Assembly: GCF_022899935.1 (NCBI RefSeq)
Contig: NZ_JALJCJ010000008.1
Coordinates: 209,890-273,889 of the forward strand
Direction: 5' to 3'
Source: Shinella curvata
GTDB taxonomy: Bacteria > Pseudomonadota > Alphaproteobacteria > Rhizobiales > Rhizobiaceae
Length of the DNA: 64,000 nucleotides
Shown in pieces: positions 16,962-26,089 of the stretch. A program made the position numbers and the translations under genes. Position 1 is the first letter of the stretch, and each line of letters begins with the position of its first letter. The notes under the pieces were generated by a model, which saw nothing but the letters and a program-made list of their open reading frames with translations, searched no databases and was not told the DNA's origin.

Positions 16962-18503
16962 ATGGAAGCAGAAATCGGTTCCGTGCGGCTAGTGCTGGAG
17001 CTTTCCGGCATCAATAAGAGTTTTGGCCCCGTCGTCGCCAACAAGGATGTAAACCTCTCCGTAAAGGCCGGCAGCATCCACGGGATCGTGGGAGAGAACG
17101 GCGCCGGAAAATCGACCCTGATGTCCATTCTCTATGGTTTCTATCAGGCCGATTCCGGCTCGATCCGCGTCGACGGCAAGGAGGTCGGCATTCCCGACAG
17201 CCGTGCTGCGATCGCCCATGGCATCGGCATGGTTCATCAGCACTTCAAGCTGGTCGAAAACTTCACCGTTCTGGAAAACATCATCCTCGGCGCGGAAGAG
17301 GGCGCATTTCTCTCCTCCAGCCGGCGCAAGGCGCGGCTTGAGCTTCAGCGACTTGCGAAGGAGTACGAACTGCAGGTCGATTTGGAAGCGGTCACGGAAG
17401 ACCTGCCGGTCGGCGTCCAGCAGCGCGTGGAAATCCTCAAGGCGCTCTATCGTCAGGCGCGCATCCTCATCCTCGATGAGCCAACGGGCGTGCTGACGCC
17501 GAGTGAGGCCGATCACCTGTTCCGCATTCTCAGGCGCCTGCGCGACGAGGGCAAGAGCGTCATCCTCATCACACACAAGCTGCGTGAGATCATGGATGCG
17601 ACGGACACGGTATCGGTCATGCGGCGGGGCGAACTGATCGCCACCGCCCCGACGGCATCGATGACGAAGGAAAGCCTTGCCGAGCTGATGGTCGGCCGCC
17701 GGGTGCTGCTGCGTGTCGACAAGTCGCCGTCGACGCCAGGCGAGGTCGTCTTCGACGTAAAAGGGCTGAACGTGCGCGACCAGCGCGGCGTGCGCATGGT
17801 CAAGGACGTCTCGCTTTCTGTTCGCGCCGGCGAGATCGTCGGCATCGCCGGCGTGGCCGGCAATGGACAGACCGAGCTTCTCGAGGCGCTGGCCGGAAAC
17901 CGTGTGCCGGAATCCGGCACGGTTCTGCTCAACGGCGAGGAGATCGCCGCCGATCCGTTCAGGCGCCGGGCGGCGGGCGTTGCCCATGTGCCGGAGGACC
18001 GGCACGCAATCGGCCTCATCCTGTCGTTCCCACTGCGGGAAAACGCCAGCCTCGGCTATCACCGCCGACCGGAATTCGGCACGAGTCCTCTGCTGAAGCG
18101 CTCCCAGCTCCAGCACTATGCGCAGGACTATATTTCCGACTACGACATCCGTCCGCCCAATCCCGATCTGCGCACCTCGCTCTTTTCGGGCGGCAACCAG
18201 CAGAAGATCGTGCTGGCACGCGAGATCGAGCATGATCCTGAAATGCTGCTCGTTGGCCAGCCGACGCGTGGCGTCGATATCGGCGCCATCGAATTCATCC
18301 ATCGACGCCTGATCGAACTGCGCGACCAGAACAAGGCGATCCTCCTCGTTTCGGTGGAACTCGACGAAATTAGGGCGCTCTCCGATCGCATCCTCGTCAT
18401 GTTTGACGGTGCGATCGTTGGCGAGGCGAGCCCGGATGCCTCGGAACGTGAGCTTGGTCTGCTCATGGCCGGTGTCACCCAAGAAGATCAAGGGAGAGGC
18501 TAG
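16962..18503 (+). CDS. BMP-family (nucleoside) ABC transporter, duplicated ATP-binding protein
   Basis: A 513-residue ATPase with two fused nucleotide-binding domains, like YufO/NupO. The first domain has Walker A GENGAGKST and Walker B LILDEPTGVL; the second keeps SGGNQQKIVLARE. The start ATG at 16962 follows TGGAGGAGGCC. The stop TAG shares its last base with the GTG start of the next gene (TAGTG), so the permease is translationally coupled. Confidence 0.95.
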   Translation: MEAEIGSVRLVLELSGINKSFGPVVANKDVNLSVKAGSIHGIVGENGAGKSTLMSILYGFYQADSGSIRVDGKEVGIPDSRAAIAHGIGMVHQHFKLVENFTVLENIILGAEEGAFLSSSRRKARLELQRLAKEYELQVDLEAVTEDLPVGVQQRVEILKALYRQARILILDEPTGVLTPSEADHLFRILRRLRDEGKSVILITHKLREIMDATDTVSVMRRGELIATAPTASMTKESLAELMVGRRVLLRVDKSPSTPGEVVFDVKGLNVRDQRGVRMVKDVSLSVRAGEIVGIAGVAGNGQTELLEALAGNRVPESGTVLLNGEEIAADPFRRRAAGVAHVPEDRHAIGLILSFPLRENASLGYHRRPEFGTSPLLKRSQLQHYAQDYISDYDIRPPNPDLRTSLFSGGNQQKIVLAREIEHDPEMLLVGQPTRGVDIGAIEFIHRRLIELRDQNKAILLVSVELDEIRALSDRILVMFDGAIVGEASPDASERELGLLMAGVTQEDQGRG

Positions 18504-19606
18504 TGCCCAGCTTTCTCAACATAAGGCAGATCGTCGATTTCGCGATCCTGCCGCTCATGAATGTCGCCGTCGCACTGCTTATTTCGGGGCTTGTGGTTCT
18601 CTTCGTCGGTCAGAACCCGCTGGAGGCAGTGGGCTATCTCGTCAGCGGGGCGCTGGGCTCGGGCGAGGGGATCGGCTTTACGCTCTACTTCGCCACCAGC
18701 TTCATGTTCACAGGGCTGGCAGTCGCGGTAGCCTCCCATGCAGGCCTCTTCACGATCGGCGCGGAAGGGCAGGCCTATCTCGGCGGGCTCGGCATCGCGC
18801 TGGTATGCCTGGCACTCGACAAATTCGTTCCCTGGTACGTGACGCTCGTGCCTGCAGCGGCAGCCGGTATGCTGTTCGGCGCGGCCTGGGCCTTCATCCC
18901 GGCCTATCTGCAGGCAAGGCGCGGCAGCCATCTCGTCATCACGACGATCATGTTCAACTTCATCGCCTCGTCGGTCATGATCTATGTACTGGTCAACCTG
19001 ATCAAGGAACCGGGCAGCATGGCGCCGCAGACGCGCCTTTTCGATGCCGGCGGCCTCGTGCCGAAGCTGGGTGAGATACTGCCCGTCAATATCGGCACCG
19101 CGCCGCTCAATGTAAGCCTGTTCATCGCCATCATGGCCGCTATCTTCGTCTGGGTCCTCATCTGGAAGACCAAGCTCGGCTTCGAGATCCGCGCGACCGG
19201 CGCCAACCCGGCGGCGGCGCGCAATGCTGGCATCAGTTATGTCAAGATCACCATCGTCTGCATGTTGATCTCAGGCGCGCTAGCAGGCCTTGCCGGCGTG
19301 AACATACTGATGGGAGACCTCGGCAAGTTGCAGCTCGATTTTCCCGCCGGCATCGGTCTGGTTGGCGTTGCGGTCGCTCTCATGGGGCGCGGCCATCCAG
19401 TCGGCATCGCCGTCGCCTCAGTCCTTTTCGGCGTCCTCTATCAGGGCGGCGCCGAAATCTCCTTCTGGATGCCCAACGTCACGCGGGAACTGATCATGCT
19501 GATCCAGGGGCTGGTCATTCTCTTTGCCGGTGCGTTGAGCCTGATGTTCCGAAGCTCGGTCTATTCACTGGTCGATCTCTTCCGCTTTTCGAAACGGGAG
19601 GCCTGA
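18503..19606 (+). CDS. BMP-family (nucleoside) ABC transporter, permease 1
   Basis: A 367-residue integral membrane protein of the branched-chain amino acid/BMP permease superfamily, with about nine hydrophobic segments. The conserved GFEIRATGANPAAARNAGI loop, which contacts the ATPase, is present. The GTG at 18503 overlaps the ATPase stop. It should pair with the next permease to form the channel. Confidence 0.93.
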   Translation: MPSFLNIRQIVDFAILPLMNVAVALLISGLVVLFVGQNPLEAVGYLVSGALGSGEGIGFTLYFATSFMFTGLAVAVASHAGLFTIGAEGQAYLGGLGIALVCLALDKFVPWYVTLVPAAAAGMLFGAAWAFIPAYLQARRGSHLVITTIMFNFIASSVMIYVLVNLIKEPGSMAPQTRLFDAGGLVPKLGEILPVNIGTAPLNVSLFIAIMAAIFVWVLIWKTKLGFEIRATGANPAAARNAGISYVKITIVCMLISGALAGLAGVNILMGDLGKLQLDFPAGIGLVGVAVALMGRGHPVGIAVASVLFGVLYQGGAEISFWMPNVTRELIMLIQGLVILFAGALSLMFRSSVYSLVDLFRFSKREA

Positions 19607-19609
19607 GCG

Positions 19610-20584
19610 ATGCAGGAATTCCTCACCACCATTGTTCTTCTCCTGAGCTCGACGCTCCGCCTGTCGGTGCCCCTTGTCCTGTGCGGACTGGCTGGTCTCT
19701 TTTCCGAACGTTCGGGCGTTTGGGATATCGGGCTCGAGGGCAAGATGCTGTTTGCAGCCTTCGCTGCGGCGGCAGCCGCCTATCAGTTCGATTCCGCCTG
19801 GATCGGCCTAGTCTTTGCGATCCTCGTCGCCGTCCTTCTCAGCCTCGTCCATGGCTTCGCGTCGGTGACGCACCAGGGCAATCAGATCATCTCAGGTGTG
19901 GCAATCAACTTCATCTCGTCCGGCTTGACGGTTCTCCTTGCGGTAGGTTGGTTTGCGCTCGGCGGCAGGACGCCGCAACTCCAGCCGGCGGCGCGCTTTC
20001 CCACCGTGGTGCTGCCCTTTGCCGAGGAGATGCGCTCGGTCCCCGTCGTCGGCGCGATCTATGCCGACCTGATCTCAGGCTACAATATCCTCGTCTATGT
20101 CGCCTTCGCGGCCGTGCCGGTGACGTGGTGGGTGTTCCATCACACGCGGTTCGGCCTTCGCCTTCGCGCCGTCGGTGAAAACCCCGCCGCTGTCGATACG
20201 GCCGGCATTTCCGTGGACTGGCTGCGCTACCGTGCGCTGCTCTGCGGGGCGATCCTCTGCGGCATTGCCGGGGCCTATCTCTCGGTCGCCCAGTCGGCGG
20301 GCTTCGTGCGGGAAATGTCCGCTGGCAAGGGTTACATGGCCCTGGCGGCATTGATCTTCGCGAAGTGGCGGCCGGTTCCCGTTCTCTTCGCTTGCCTTCT
20401 CTTCGGCTTCCTGGAAGCCCTGTCGATCCGCTTCCAGGCCTTCGATTTCGGGTTGGGGCCGGCGCTTTCCACCCAGATCGTCCAGTCTCTCCCCTATGTC
20501 CTCACGGTGGTTTTGCTGGCCGGCTTCATGGGCCGCGCCATCCCTCCGAAGGCCGGCGGCATACCTTATACGAAAGAACGTTGA
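19610..20584 (+). CDS. BMP-family (nucleoside) ABC transporter, permease 2
   Basis: A 324-residue polytopic permease with the family segments RSGVWDIGLEGKML near the N-terminus and RLRAVGENPAAVDTAGI in the ATPase-contact loop. The ATG at 19610 is three bases after the previous stop. The four proteins form a complete importer; the following nucleoside hydrolase gene starts immediately at 20585. Confidence 0.94.
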   Translation: MQEFLTTIVLLLSSTLRLSVPLVLCGLAGLFSERSGVWDIGLEGKMLFAAFAAAAAAYQFDSAWIGLVFAILVAVLLSLVHGFASVTHQGNQIISGVAINFISSGLTVLLAVGWFALGGRTPQLQPAARFPTVVLPFAEEMRSVPVVGAIYADLISGYNILVYVAFAAVPVTWWVFHHTRFGLRLRAVGENPAAVDTAGISVDWLRYRALLCGAILCGIAGAYLSVAQSAGFVREMSAGKGYMALAALIFAKWRPVPVLFACLLFGFLEALSIRFQAFDFGLGPALSTQIVQSLPYVLTVVLLAGFMGRAIPPKAGGIPYTKER

Positions 20585-21520
20585 ATGACCGAACGTATTA
20601 TCATCGATTGTGACCCGGGCGTCGACGACGCCGCAGCCATTCTGCTTGCCTTTGGATCGAGCGAGGTCGAGATCCTCGGCATTACCGCAGTCGCTGGCAA
20701 CATCCCGCTCGAAAAGACGGAGGCCAACGCCCGGCTGATCTGCGAGCTCGCCAACCGAACAGACATCCCGGTCTTCCAGGGCTGCGGCCGCCCGCTGCTT
20801 TATCCAGAACGCGCCGGCGTCACCGTGCATGGTGATGATGGGCTTGGGGATATCGGTCTGCCGAAGCCGGCCTCTGCACCCGCCGAACGCACGGCCGTCC
20901 AGTTCATCATTGATCAGGTGCGCGCCGCGCCCGGCGAGGTGACCCTTGCAGTGCTCGGCCCCATGACCAACATCGCGGTTGCCCTCTCGATCGATCCCGG
21001 AATCGCACCGCTGATCAGGCGCATCGTTTTCATGGGGGGAGCGGCTTTCTGCCCTGGAAACATCAAGGAGCGCGCGGAATTCAACTTCTACTTTGATCCC
21101 CATGCCGCCCAGGCCGTTATGGCTTCGGGCATCCCGATGATCATGTTCGGCCTCGATGTTACCCACAAGGCGATCATCACGCAGGAACGGACGGAGCGTT
21201 TAAAGAGCCTCGGCCGGATCGGCGGCATCATCGCCGACATGCTGAACGCATATGGCGCGGGAGACCCGTGCCTGCACGACCCATGCGTTATCGCTTATCT
21301 CATCGAGCCTGCAATCTTCTCCGGTGTTCAAGGTTTTGTCGAAGTGGACTGCGTTTCGCCGCTTGCCATCGGCCAGAGCGTTGTCAGTGTGACCAAACGG
21401 GAGCTCGCCGGTCGTGCGCCGAACTGCTTCGTCATGACGGACGTTGATGCCGACCGGCTGTTCGCGCTTCTTGAAGAGCGCTATGCGCACGTGGAGCGAG
21501 AGAGCTCAAAGGCACTCTGA
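20585..21520 (+). CDS. Nucleoside hydrolase (inosine/uridine-preferring type)
   Basis: A 311-residue nucleoside N-ribohydrolase. The Ca2+-binding signature DCDPGVDDA is at residues 8-16, and the later family elements NFYFDPHAA and HDPCVIAYL carry the expected Asn, Asp and His. It hydrolyses a ribonucleoside to base and ribose in the cytoplasm. Its direct junction with the permease gene (no gap) supports nucleoside uptake by the transporter. The base preference cannot be assigned. Confidence 0.94.
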   Translation: MTERIIIDCDPGVDDAAAILLAFGSSEVEILGITAVAGNIPLEKTEANARLICELANRTDIPVFQGCGRPLLYPERAGVTVHGDDGLGDIGLPKPASAPAERTAVQFIIDQVRAAPGEVTLAVLGPMTNIAVALSIDPGIAPLIRRIVFMGGAAFCPGNIKERAEFNFYFDPHAAQAVMASGIPMIMFGLDVTHKAIITQERTERLKSLGRIGGIIADMLNAYGAGDPCLHDPCVIAYLIEPAIFSGVQGFVEVDCVSPLAIGQSVVSVTKRELAGRAPNCFVMTDVDADRLFALLEERYAHVERESSKAL

Positions 21521-21567
21521 ACGTATTGGCGGAGCCTCAGCTTCCTGCAGAGACGGATTATTTCTGG

Positions 21568-21591
21568 CGCCCGAGACGATCGTCTCGGGCG
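21568..21591 (+). terminator. Terminator after nucleoside operon
   Basis: A perfect 24-base palindrome (CGCCCGAGACGA and its complement) followed by TTTCAC lies 48 bases after the nucleoside hydrolase stop. It would form a stem of about ten pairs with a small loop. The short T-run supports termination of the plus-strand operon. Confidence 0.65.
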
Positions 21592-21719
21592 TTTCACTGT
21601 GACTATGCCGCCGGCTTAAAGAATTCAAAGCCTTACCCGTTGTGGGAAGCAGGATTCGAACGTTGATATCCCATTAAGAGCTTTCTTACTTAAGCGCCCT
21701 TTTCCTTCCTGCGAGCAAG

Positions 21720-22559
21720 CTAATCGAAAATCGCCTTTGACTTCATGCTGCCTGGCAGATCAACACCCAGTCTAGACAGGATGGTCGGCGCGAGTTGGAG
21801 TTGGTCCAGGAGCGCATCTTCGGTCGGGCCCTCGCCACCGCCGAACCAATAGAAGGCGACGTCCTGCATCTCGTCGTCGCGGCCACCATGGTGGCCACGG
21901 TTCGACTGGCCGTGGTCGGCCGTCACGATCACCTCGTAACCTGCCTTGCGCCAGCGGGGCAGGAAGGCGGCGAGCTGGGCATCGATGGTGAAGCAGGCGA
22001 CGTCCATCTGCCCGCAATCCTGGCCGTAGCGGTGGCCCATGCTGTCGAGCGTGCAGGTATGCAGTATGCCGTAATCGATGGCATGGCGCTCGGTCAGCAT
22101 GGTGAGCGTCGCGAAGAGATCGAGGTCGCTCGGCGTCATCTGGTTCTGGTGGTTGTAGCCCGCCATCGTATGGAAACGGCCGTGATGGATCGGGCCATCG
22201 GAATTGTCGTATTCGATGTCCTGCACCATGTCGAAGGGCGCACGCTGGAAGAAGGTCGACCAGAAGGAATGGGTCACCGCGCCGGTTTTGCCGCCGGCTT
22301 TGGTCACTTCGGAAAAGATATCCGGCTGATCGACACGGAAGAGCGTCTCGTTTGAGAGAACGCCATGGACCTGCGGCGGCACGCCGGTGTGGATCGAGGC
22401 GTAGCAGGATGCCGATGTGGACGGAAGCACGGAGCGCATCTTCCACACGCGTGCCTCGCCGGTCTGCACCCAGCCCTCCAGATTGCCCATCAGCCGTCGG
22501 GCGTTGCGCCAGGGCTGGCCGTCGAGGATGATGAGCAGGAGTTTGTTGCGAAGGGGCAT
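21720..22559 (-). CDS. Alkaline-phosphatase-superfamily phosphodiesterase-like protein
   Basis: A 279-residue protein of the type I phosphodiesterase / nucleotide pyrophosphatase branch of the alkaline phosphatase superfamily. Metal-site elements can be seen in order: LIILDG near the N-terminus, SVLPSTSAS with the likely Ser/Thr nucleophile, DSMGHRYG (Asp, His) and TADHGQS (Asp-His), followed by HHGG. It has no signal peptide, so a cytoplasmic location is likely. The ATG at 22559 is chosen; longer forms would run into the binding-protein gene. It follows the orphan binding-protein gene by 77 bases on the same strand and may act on the imported compound. Confidence 0.85.
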   Translation of the reverse strand: MPLRNKLLLIILDGQPWRNARRLMGNLEGWVQTGEARVWKMRSVLPSTSASCYASIHTGVPPQVHGVLSNETLFRVDQPDIFSEVTKAGGKTGAVTHSFWSTFFQRAPFDMVQDIEYDNSDGPIHHGRFHTMAGYNHQNQMTPSDLDLFATLTMLTERHAIDYGILHTCTLDSMGHRYGQDCGQMDVACFTIDAQLAAFLPRWRKAGYEVIVTADHGQSNRGHHGGRDDEMQDVAFYWFGGGEGPTEDALLDQLQLAPTILSRLGVDLPGSMKSKAIFD

Positions 22560-22636
22560 TGGCTGTCCATGAACGGTGCTGGCGGGATGCGCCGCCAGGC
22601 AAGGCGGCGGATTGGGTCGGTGTCTTGCATGCTTGC

Positions 22637-24220
22637 TCAGGCGCTGAGCCAGCACCGCAGCGGTGCATCACCGTTCATCAGTTCGCCGGCGGGATTGTCC
22701 ACCCAACCCTGGATACTCTCGCTGACGCCATCGATGAAGTCGTTGAACATCGGCACGATCAGGCCGCCTTCGTCGCGCATGATCACCGACATGTCGCGGT
22801 ACATTGCGCGCCGCTTCGCCTCGTCCAGTTCGGCGCGCGCGGCGATCACCAGCTTGTCGAAGGCCTGGTTCTTGAAGCGCGTGTCGTTCCAGTCCGCCGT
22901 CGAAATATAGCCTGTGGAATACATCTGGTCCTGCGTCGGCCGGCCACCCCAGTAGGAGGTGGCGAAGGGCTGGACGTTCCAGACGTTCGACCAATATCCG
23001 TCACCGGGCTCGCGCTTGACCTCGATGTCGATGCCGGCCCTCTTGGCGCTTTCCTGATAGAGGACCGCGGCATCCACCGCGCCCGGAAAGGCGACCTCCG
23101 ACGTGCGCAGCAGGATGCTGCCGTCATGGCCCGACTTCTTGAAATGGAAGGCGGCTTTTTCCGGATCGTAGGTCCGCTGCTCGATTTCTTCGTAGAGCGG
23201 ATAGGCCCTATTGATTGGCGTGTCGTTGCCGAGCGAGCCGTAGCCCTGCAGGATACGGTCGATCATGGTCTCGCGGTCCATCGCATATTTCAGGGCGAGG
23301 CGCAGGTCCGCATTGTCGAAGGGCGCCGTGTCGCAGAACATGTTGAAGGGATAGAAGCCGCGGCCCGAAATGTTCTTGATCGTCACCTTCTTCATGTTCT
23401 TGAGCAGCGCGACGGTTTTCGGCTCGATGCGGTTGATCATGTGCACCTGGCCGCTTTGCATGGCCGCGATACGCGCCGTCGCATCGTTGATGACGACGAT
23501 CTCCACCTGTTCGGCAAAGCCCACCTTGTCGCCTTCCCAGTAACCGTCGAAACGGACGGCGTTGTAGCGCACGCCTGCTTCGCTGCCGACAATCCTGTAG
23601 GGGCCGGTGCCGATTGCGGCGGCCGGGTTGTCTTTCCCGCCGTTTGGCTGGATCACCAGATGATAGTCGATCATCAGGAAGGGCATGTCGGCATTGCCTT
23701 CCTTCAACGTGAAGACTACGGAATCGCCATCAGCCTTGACGGTCTCGATGCCCTTGAGGATGCCGAGCGCGCCTGATTTTGCGTTTTCGTCCGAATGCCG
23801 TTCGATCGTTGCGACCACGTCATCGGGCGTCAGCGTCTTGCCGTCGTGGAACTGCACGTCCTTGCGAATTTTGAATGTCCACGTCTTGGCGTCGGGCGAG
23901 GAACGCCATTCTTCGGCCAGGACTGGAATGGGCGAACCGTCCGGCGCCAGCCAGACGAGCGTTTCGCCCCACAGGTGGTTGACCATCGCGGTCACCTGAT
24001 TGGTGGCGAGGCCGGGGTCGAGGCTGTCGCTCGACGCGCCGCCCTGCATGCCGACCTTGATCGTTCCGCCACGCACAGGGCCTTCTGCCCGCACGGCAGT
24101 CGACAGCAGGGAGCCCGCGGCGACTATGCTCAGGCCGAGGAAAGCACTGCGCCCGAGAAAATCCCGACGCGAGACCCGGCCCTTAGCAACGAGGCCGGAG
24201 AGGTAGGCAAGTTCATCCAT
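22637..24220 (-). CDS. Peptide/opine-type ABC transporter, substrate-binding protein (SBP_bac_5)
   Basis: A 527-residue periplasmic binding protein of the DppA/OppA family. The N-terminus has a twin-arginine-like signal, VSRRDFLGRSAFLG, ending near VRAEG, which suggests export by the Tat route. Family landmarks are KTWTFKIRKDVQFHDGKTL and the C-terminal region ending RCWLSA. It is clearly paralogous to the binding protein at 33174-34766. No permease or ATPase genes are adjacent, so it must borrow a transporter or act with genes elsewhere. It is divergent from the MocR-like regulator. Confidence 0.93.
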   Translation of the reverse strand: MDELAYLSGLVAKGRVSRRDFLGRSAFLGLSIVAAGSLLSTAVRAEGPVRGGTIKVGMQGGASSDSLDPGLATNQVTAMVNHLWGETLVWLAPDGSPIPVLAEEWRSSPDAKTWTFKIRKDVQFHDGKTLTPDDVVATIERHSDENAKSGALGILKGIETVKADGDSVVFTLKEGNADMPFLMIDYHLVIQPNGGKDNPAAAIGTGPYRIVGSEAGVRYNAVRFDGYWEGDKVGFAEQVEIVVINDATARIAAMQSGQVHMINRIEPKTVALLKNMKKVTIKNISGRGFYPFNMFCDTAPFDNADLRLALKYAMDRETMIDRILQGYGSLGNDTPINRAYPLYEEIEQRTYDPEKAAFHFKKSGHDGSILLRTSEVAFPGAVDAAVLYQESAKRAGIDIEVKREPGDGYWSNVWNVQPFATSYWGGRPTQDQMYSTGYISTADWNDTRFKNQAFDKLVIAARAELDEAKRRAMYRDMSVIMRDEGGLIVPMFNDFIDGVSESIQGWVDNPAGELMNGDAPLRCWLSA

Positions 24221-24363
24221 CGATAATCCCCCGATACGGCCAGGTGAGACGGGCTTGGCCCGTCCGGTGGCGCCTTTTTGAAATCCGGGATGGATATGAA
24301 CCGGCAAGCGTGCTGTATACATGGCCAGAAATCGCAAATTCGACCAGTCCACTTGTAACGCCC

Positions 24364-25869
24364 GTGACATACGGGAGGCGCATCATCGCACGCACGATCG
24401 ACGGGTCCAGCCTGGACGGATTGATCCTCGACGCCGACAGCGCGAGGCCATTGTACCTGCAACTCTATGACGGGTTGCGACAGATGATCCTGTCCGGCGC
24501 TATACCGGGCGGGACGCGCATACCCTCGTCCCGCGTGCTGTCGGAAAGCCTGGGGGTTTCCCGTTTCACCGTCGTGACGGCACTCGATCAGCTCGTGGCG
24601 GAGGGATACCTCAGTTCCACTCGCGGCAGCGGCACCTATGTGGAAACCGTGCCGAGGCGCGATGCCGGCAAGTCCAAGGTGCATCACGAAGGTGTTGTGG
24701 TCTCCGACCGGTTCGAGAAGCTGGTCTCGCATCGCGGCCAGGCGTTGACATGGCGCAATTCCCTGACGCTCAACGACGGGTCGCAACATCTTCACATGGC
24801 CTCGCCCGATCACCGCCTGTTCCCGGTGCACATCTGGTCGCGGCTGACGAAGGAGGTCTTTGCCGAGGGCGACTTTCGCATCGTCAACTATCGCGAGATC
24901 CTCCGCCCGTCCCTCCTCGAAGAGCAGATCGCCAAACATATCGCCGTCAGCCGCGGCATCCGATGCGAGCCGGAGGAAGTGGTTACCACTCTCGGCGCCC
25001 ATCATGCCGTCAACCTTCTTGCCGAGTTGCTGCTCAACCCGGGCGATACGGTCGCCTTCGAGGAACCAGGAATGGCGGCGATCCGATCGATCTTCCAGTC
25101 CTATGGCTGCAGGATTGAGCCGATGCATGTCGATGCATCCGGCCCGGATCCGCACACGGTCGCCAGTCGCGACGTCAAGCTGGCCTTCGTCACGGCCGCC
25201 AAGCAGCAGCCGATGACAATCGGCATGCCCATGAAACGCAAGTTGGAAATGCTCCATTGGGCGGCGGACCGCGACACGCTGATCATCGAGGACGACCTGG
25301 GCAGTGAGTTTCGTTACCAGGGCGGGCCCATTCCCCCGCTGAAGGCCCTGGATCAGGCTGGCCAGGTCATCTATGTCGGCGCGTTCAGCATGTCGCTGCT
25401 GCAATCCCTGCGCGTCGGCTACATGATCATGCCGCGGGCGCTCGCGGAAAAATGCCGCCGGCTGATCCAGGTGCGCTATCGCGCACTGCCGCAATTCACC
25501 GAACAGATCGTCGGGCGCCTCATTGAGGACGGTCACTACGCGCGCCACCTCCATCGGATGCGGCGTATCTACGCCCAGCGTCAGAACCAGCTCCTCGACA
25601 TTCTTCGCTCCGATTTCGCCGATATCTTCGAACCGCCCGAGTTTGCATCGGGCTTCTACAATCTTTGCTACTACAGAGATCAGTCGATCGATGAGGACGC
25701 CGTTCTGATCCGCTGCCGGCGCAACAATCTCGGCGTTGAACAACTGTCTTACTACTACGCAAACCGAACATCGCCGCGAAAGGCGCTTCTCGTCGGCTTC
25801 GCTGCATCGAACGAGGAAGAGATTGAATTTGCTACGAAACTGCTAAAACGATGTCTGAAACCGACGTAA
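24364..25869 (+). CDS. MocR-like regulator with degenerate aminotransferase domain
   Basis: About 501 residues: a GntR-type winged helix (LYLQLYDGLRQMILSGAIPGG, then IPSSRVLSESLGVSRFTV) followed by a fold-type I aminotransferase-like domain. Typical MocR proteins bind PLP through a lysine in GTFSKTL; here the segment is GAFSMSLL, with Met in place of Lys. The usual EDDYDSEFRY is EDDLGSEFRY, so a tyrosine contact is also gone. The effector is therefore probably not PLP in the usual way. The start is uncertain: GTG 24364 is listed, with GTG 24244 and TTG 24421 as alternatives. It is divergent from the orphan binding-protein gene, its likely target. Confidence 0.88.
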   Translation: MTYGRRIIARTIDGSSLDGLILDADSARPLYLQLYDGLRQMILSGAIPGGTRIPSSRVLSESLGVSRFTVVTALDQLVAEGYLSSTRGSGTYVETVPRRDAGKSKVHHEGVVVSDRFEKLVSHRGQALTWRNSLTLNDGSQHLHMASPDHRLFPVHIWSRLTKEVFAEGDFRIVNYREILRPSLLEEQIAKHIAVSRGIRCEPEEVVTTLGAHHAVNLLAELLLNPGDTVAFEEPGMAAIRSIFQSYGCRIEPMHVDASGPDPHTVASRDVKLAFVTAAKQQPMTIGMPMKRKLEMLHWAADRDTLIIEDDLGSEFRYQGGPIPPLKALDQAGQVIYVGAFSMSLLQSLRVGYMIMPRALAEKCRRLIQVRYRALPQFTEQIVGRLIEDGHYARHLHRMRRIYAQRQNQLLDILRSDFADIFEPPEFASGFYNLCYYRDQSIDEDAVLIRCRRNNLGVEQLSYYYANRTSPRKALLVGFAASNEEEIEFATKLLKRCLKPT

Positions 25870-25876
25870 AGATCTC

Positions 25877-26089
25877 GTGAGGCCTCGCATCGTCGAGATA
25901 TACCCCATGCCCGAAGCCGGGGTGTGTCGTTCCGGTCGCACGATCGCCGACCTCGACATGCTCGTGCCCTTCGGCCGCGTTGGCAAGCCTGAGGACGTCG
26001 CGGCGCTCTTTGCGTTCCTCGCGTCCGACGAAGCTGCGTTCATGTGCGGGTCACTGGTGGAAATCACTGGTGCGCAAGCAGTTGCCTAA
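25877..26089 (+). pseudogene. C-terminal remnant of a short-chain dehydrogenase
   Basis: The reading frame ends with PFGRVGKPEDVAALFAFLAS, then DEAAFMCGSLVEITGAQAVA in consecutive residues, the last 50 residues or so of a classical SDR. The cofactor and active-site parts are missing. It begins eight bases after the MocR-like stop; a GTG at 25877 or ATG 25909 could start a short product, but this is more likely the tail of a deleted gene. Confidence 0.7.

Noticed and set aside
21640..21670. GTTCGAATCC-like stretch on the minus strand resembling the T-arm of a tRNA
   Set aside because: No matching D-arm, anticodon arm or acceptor stem and no CCA end could be found; at most a chance match or tiny relic.
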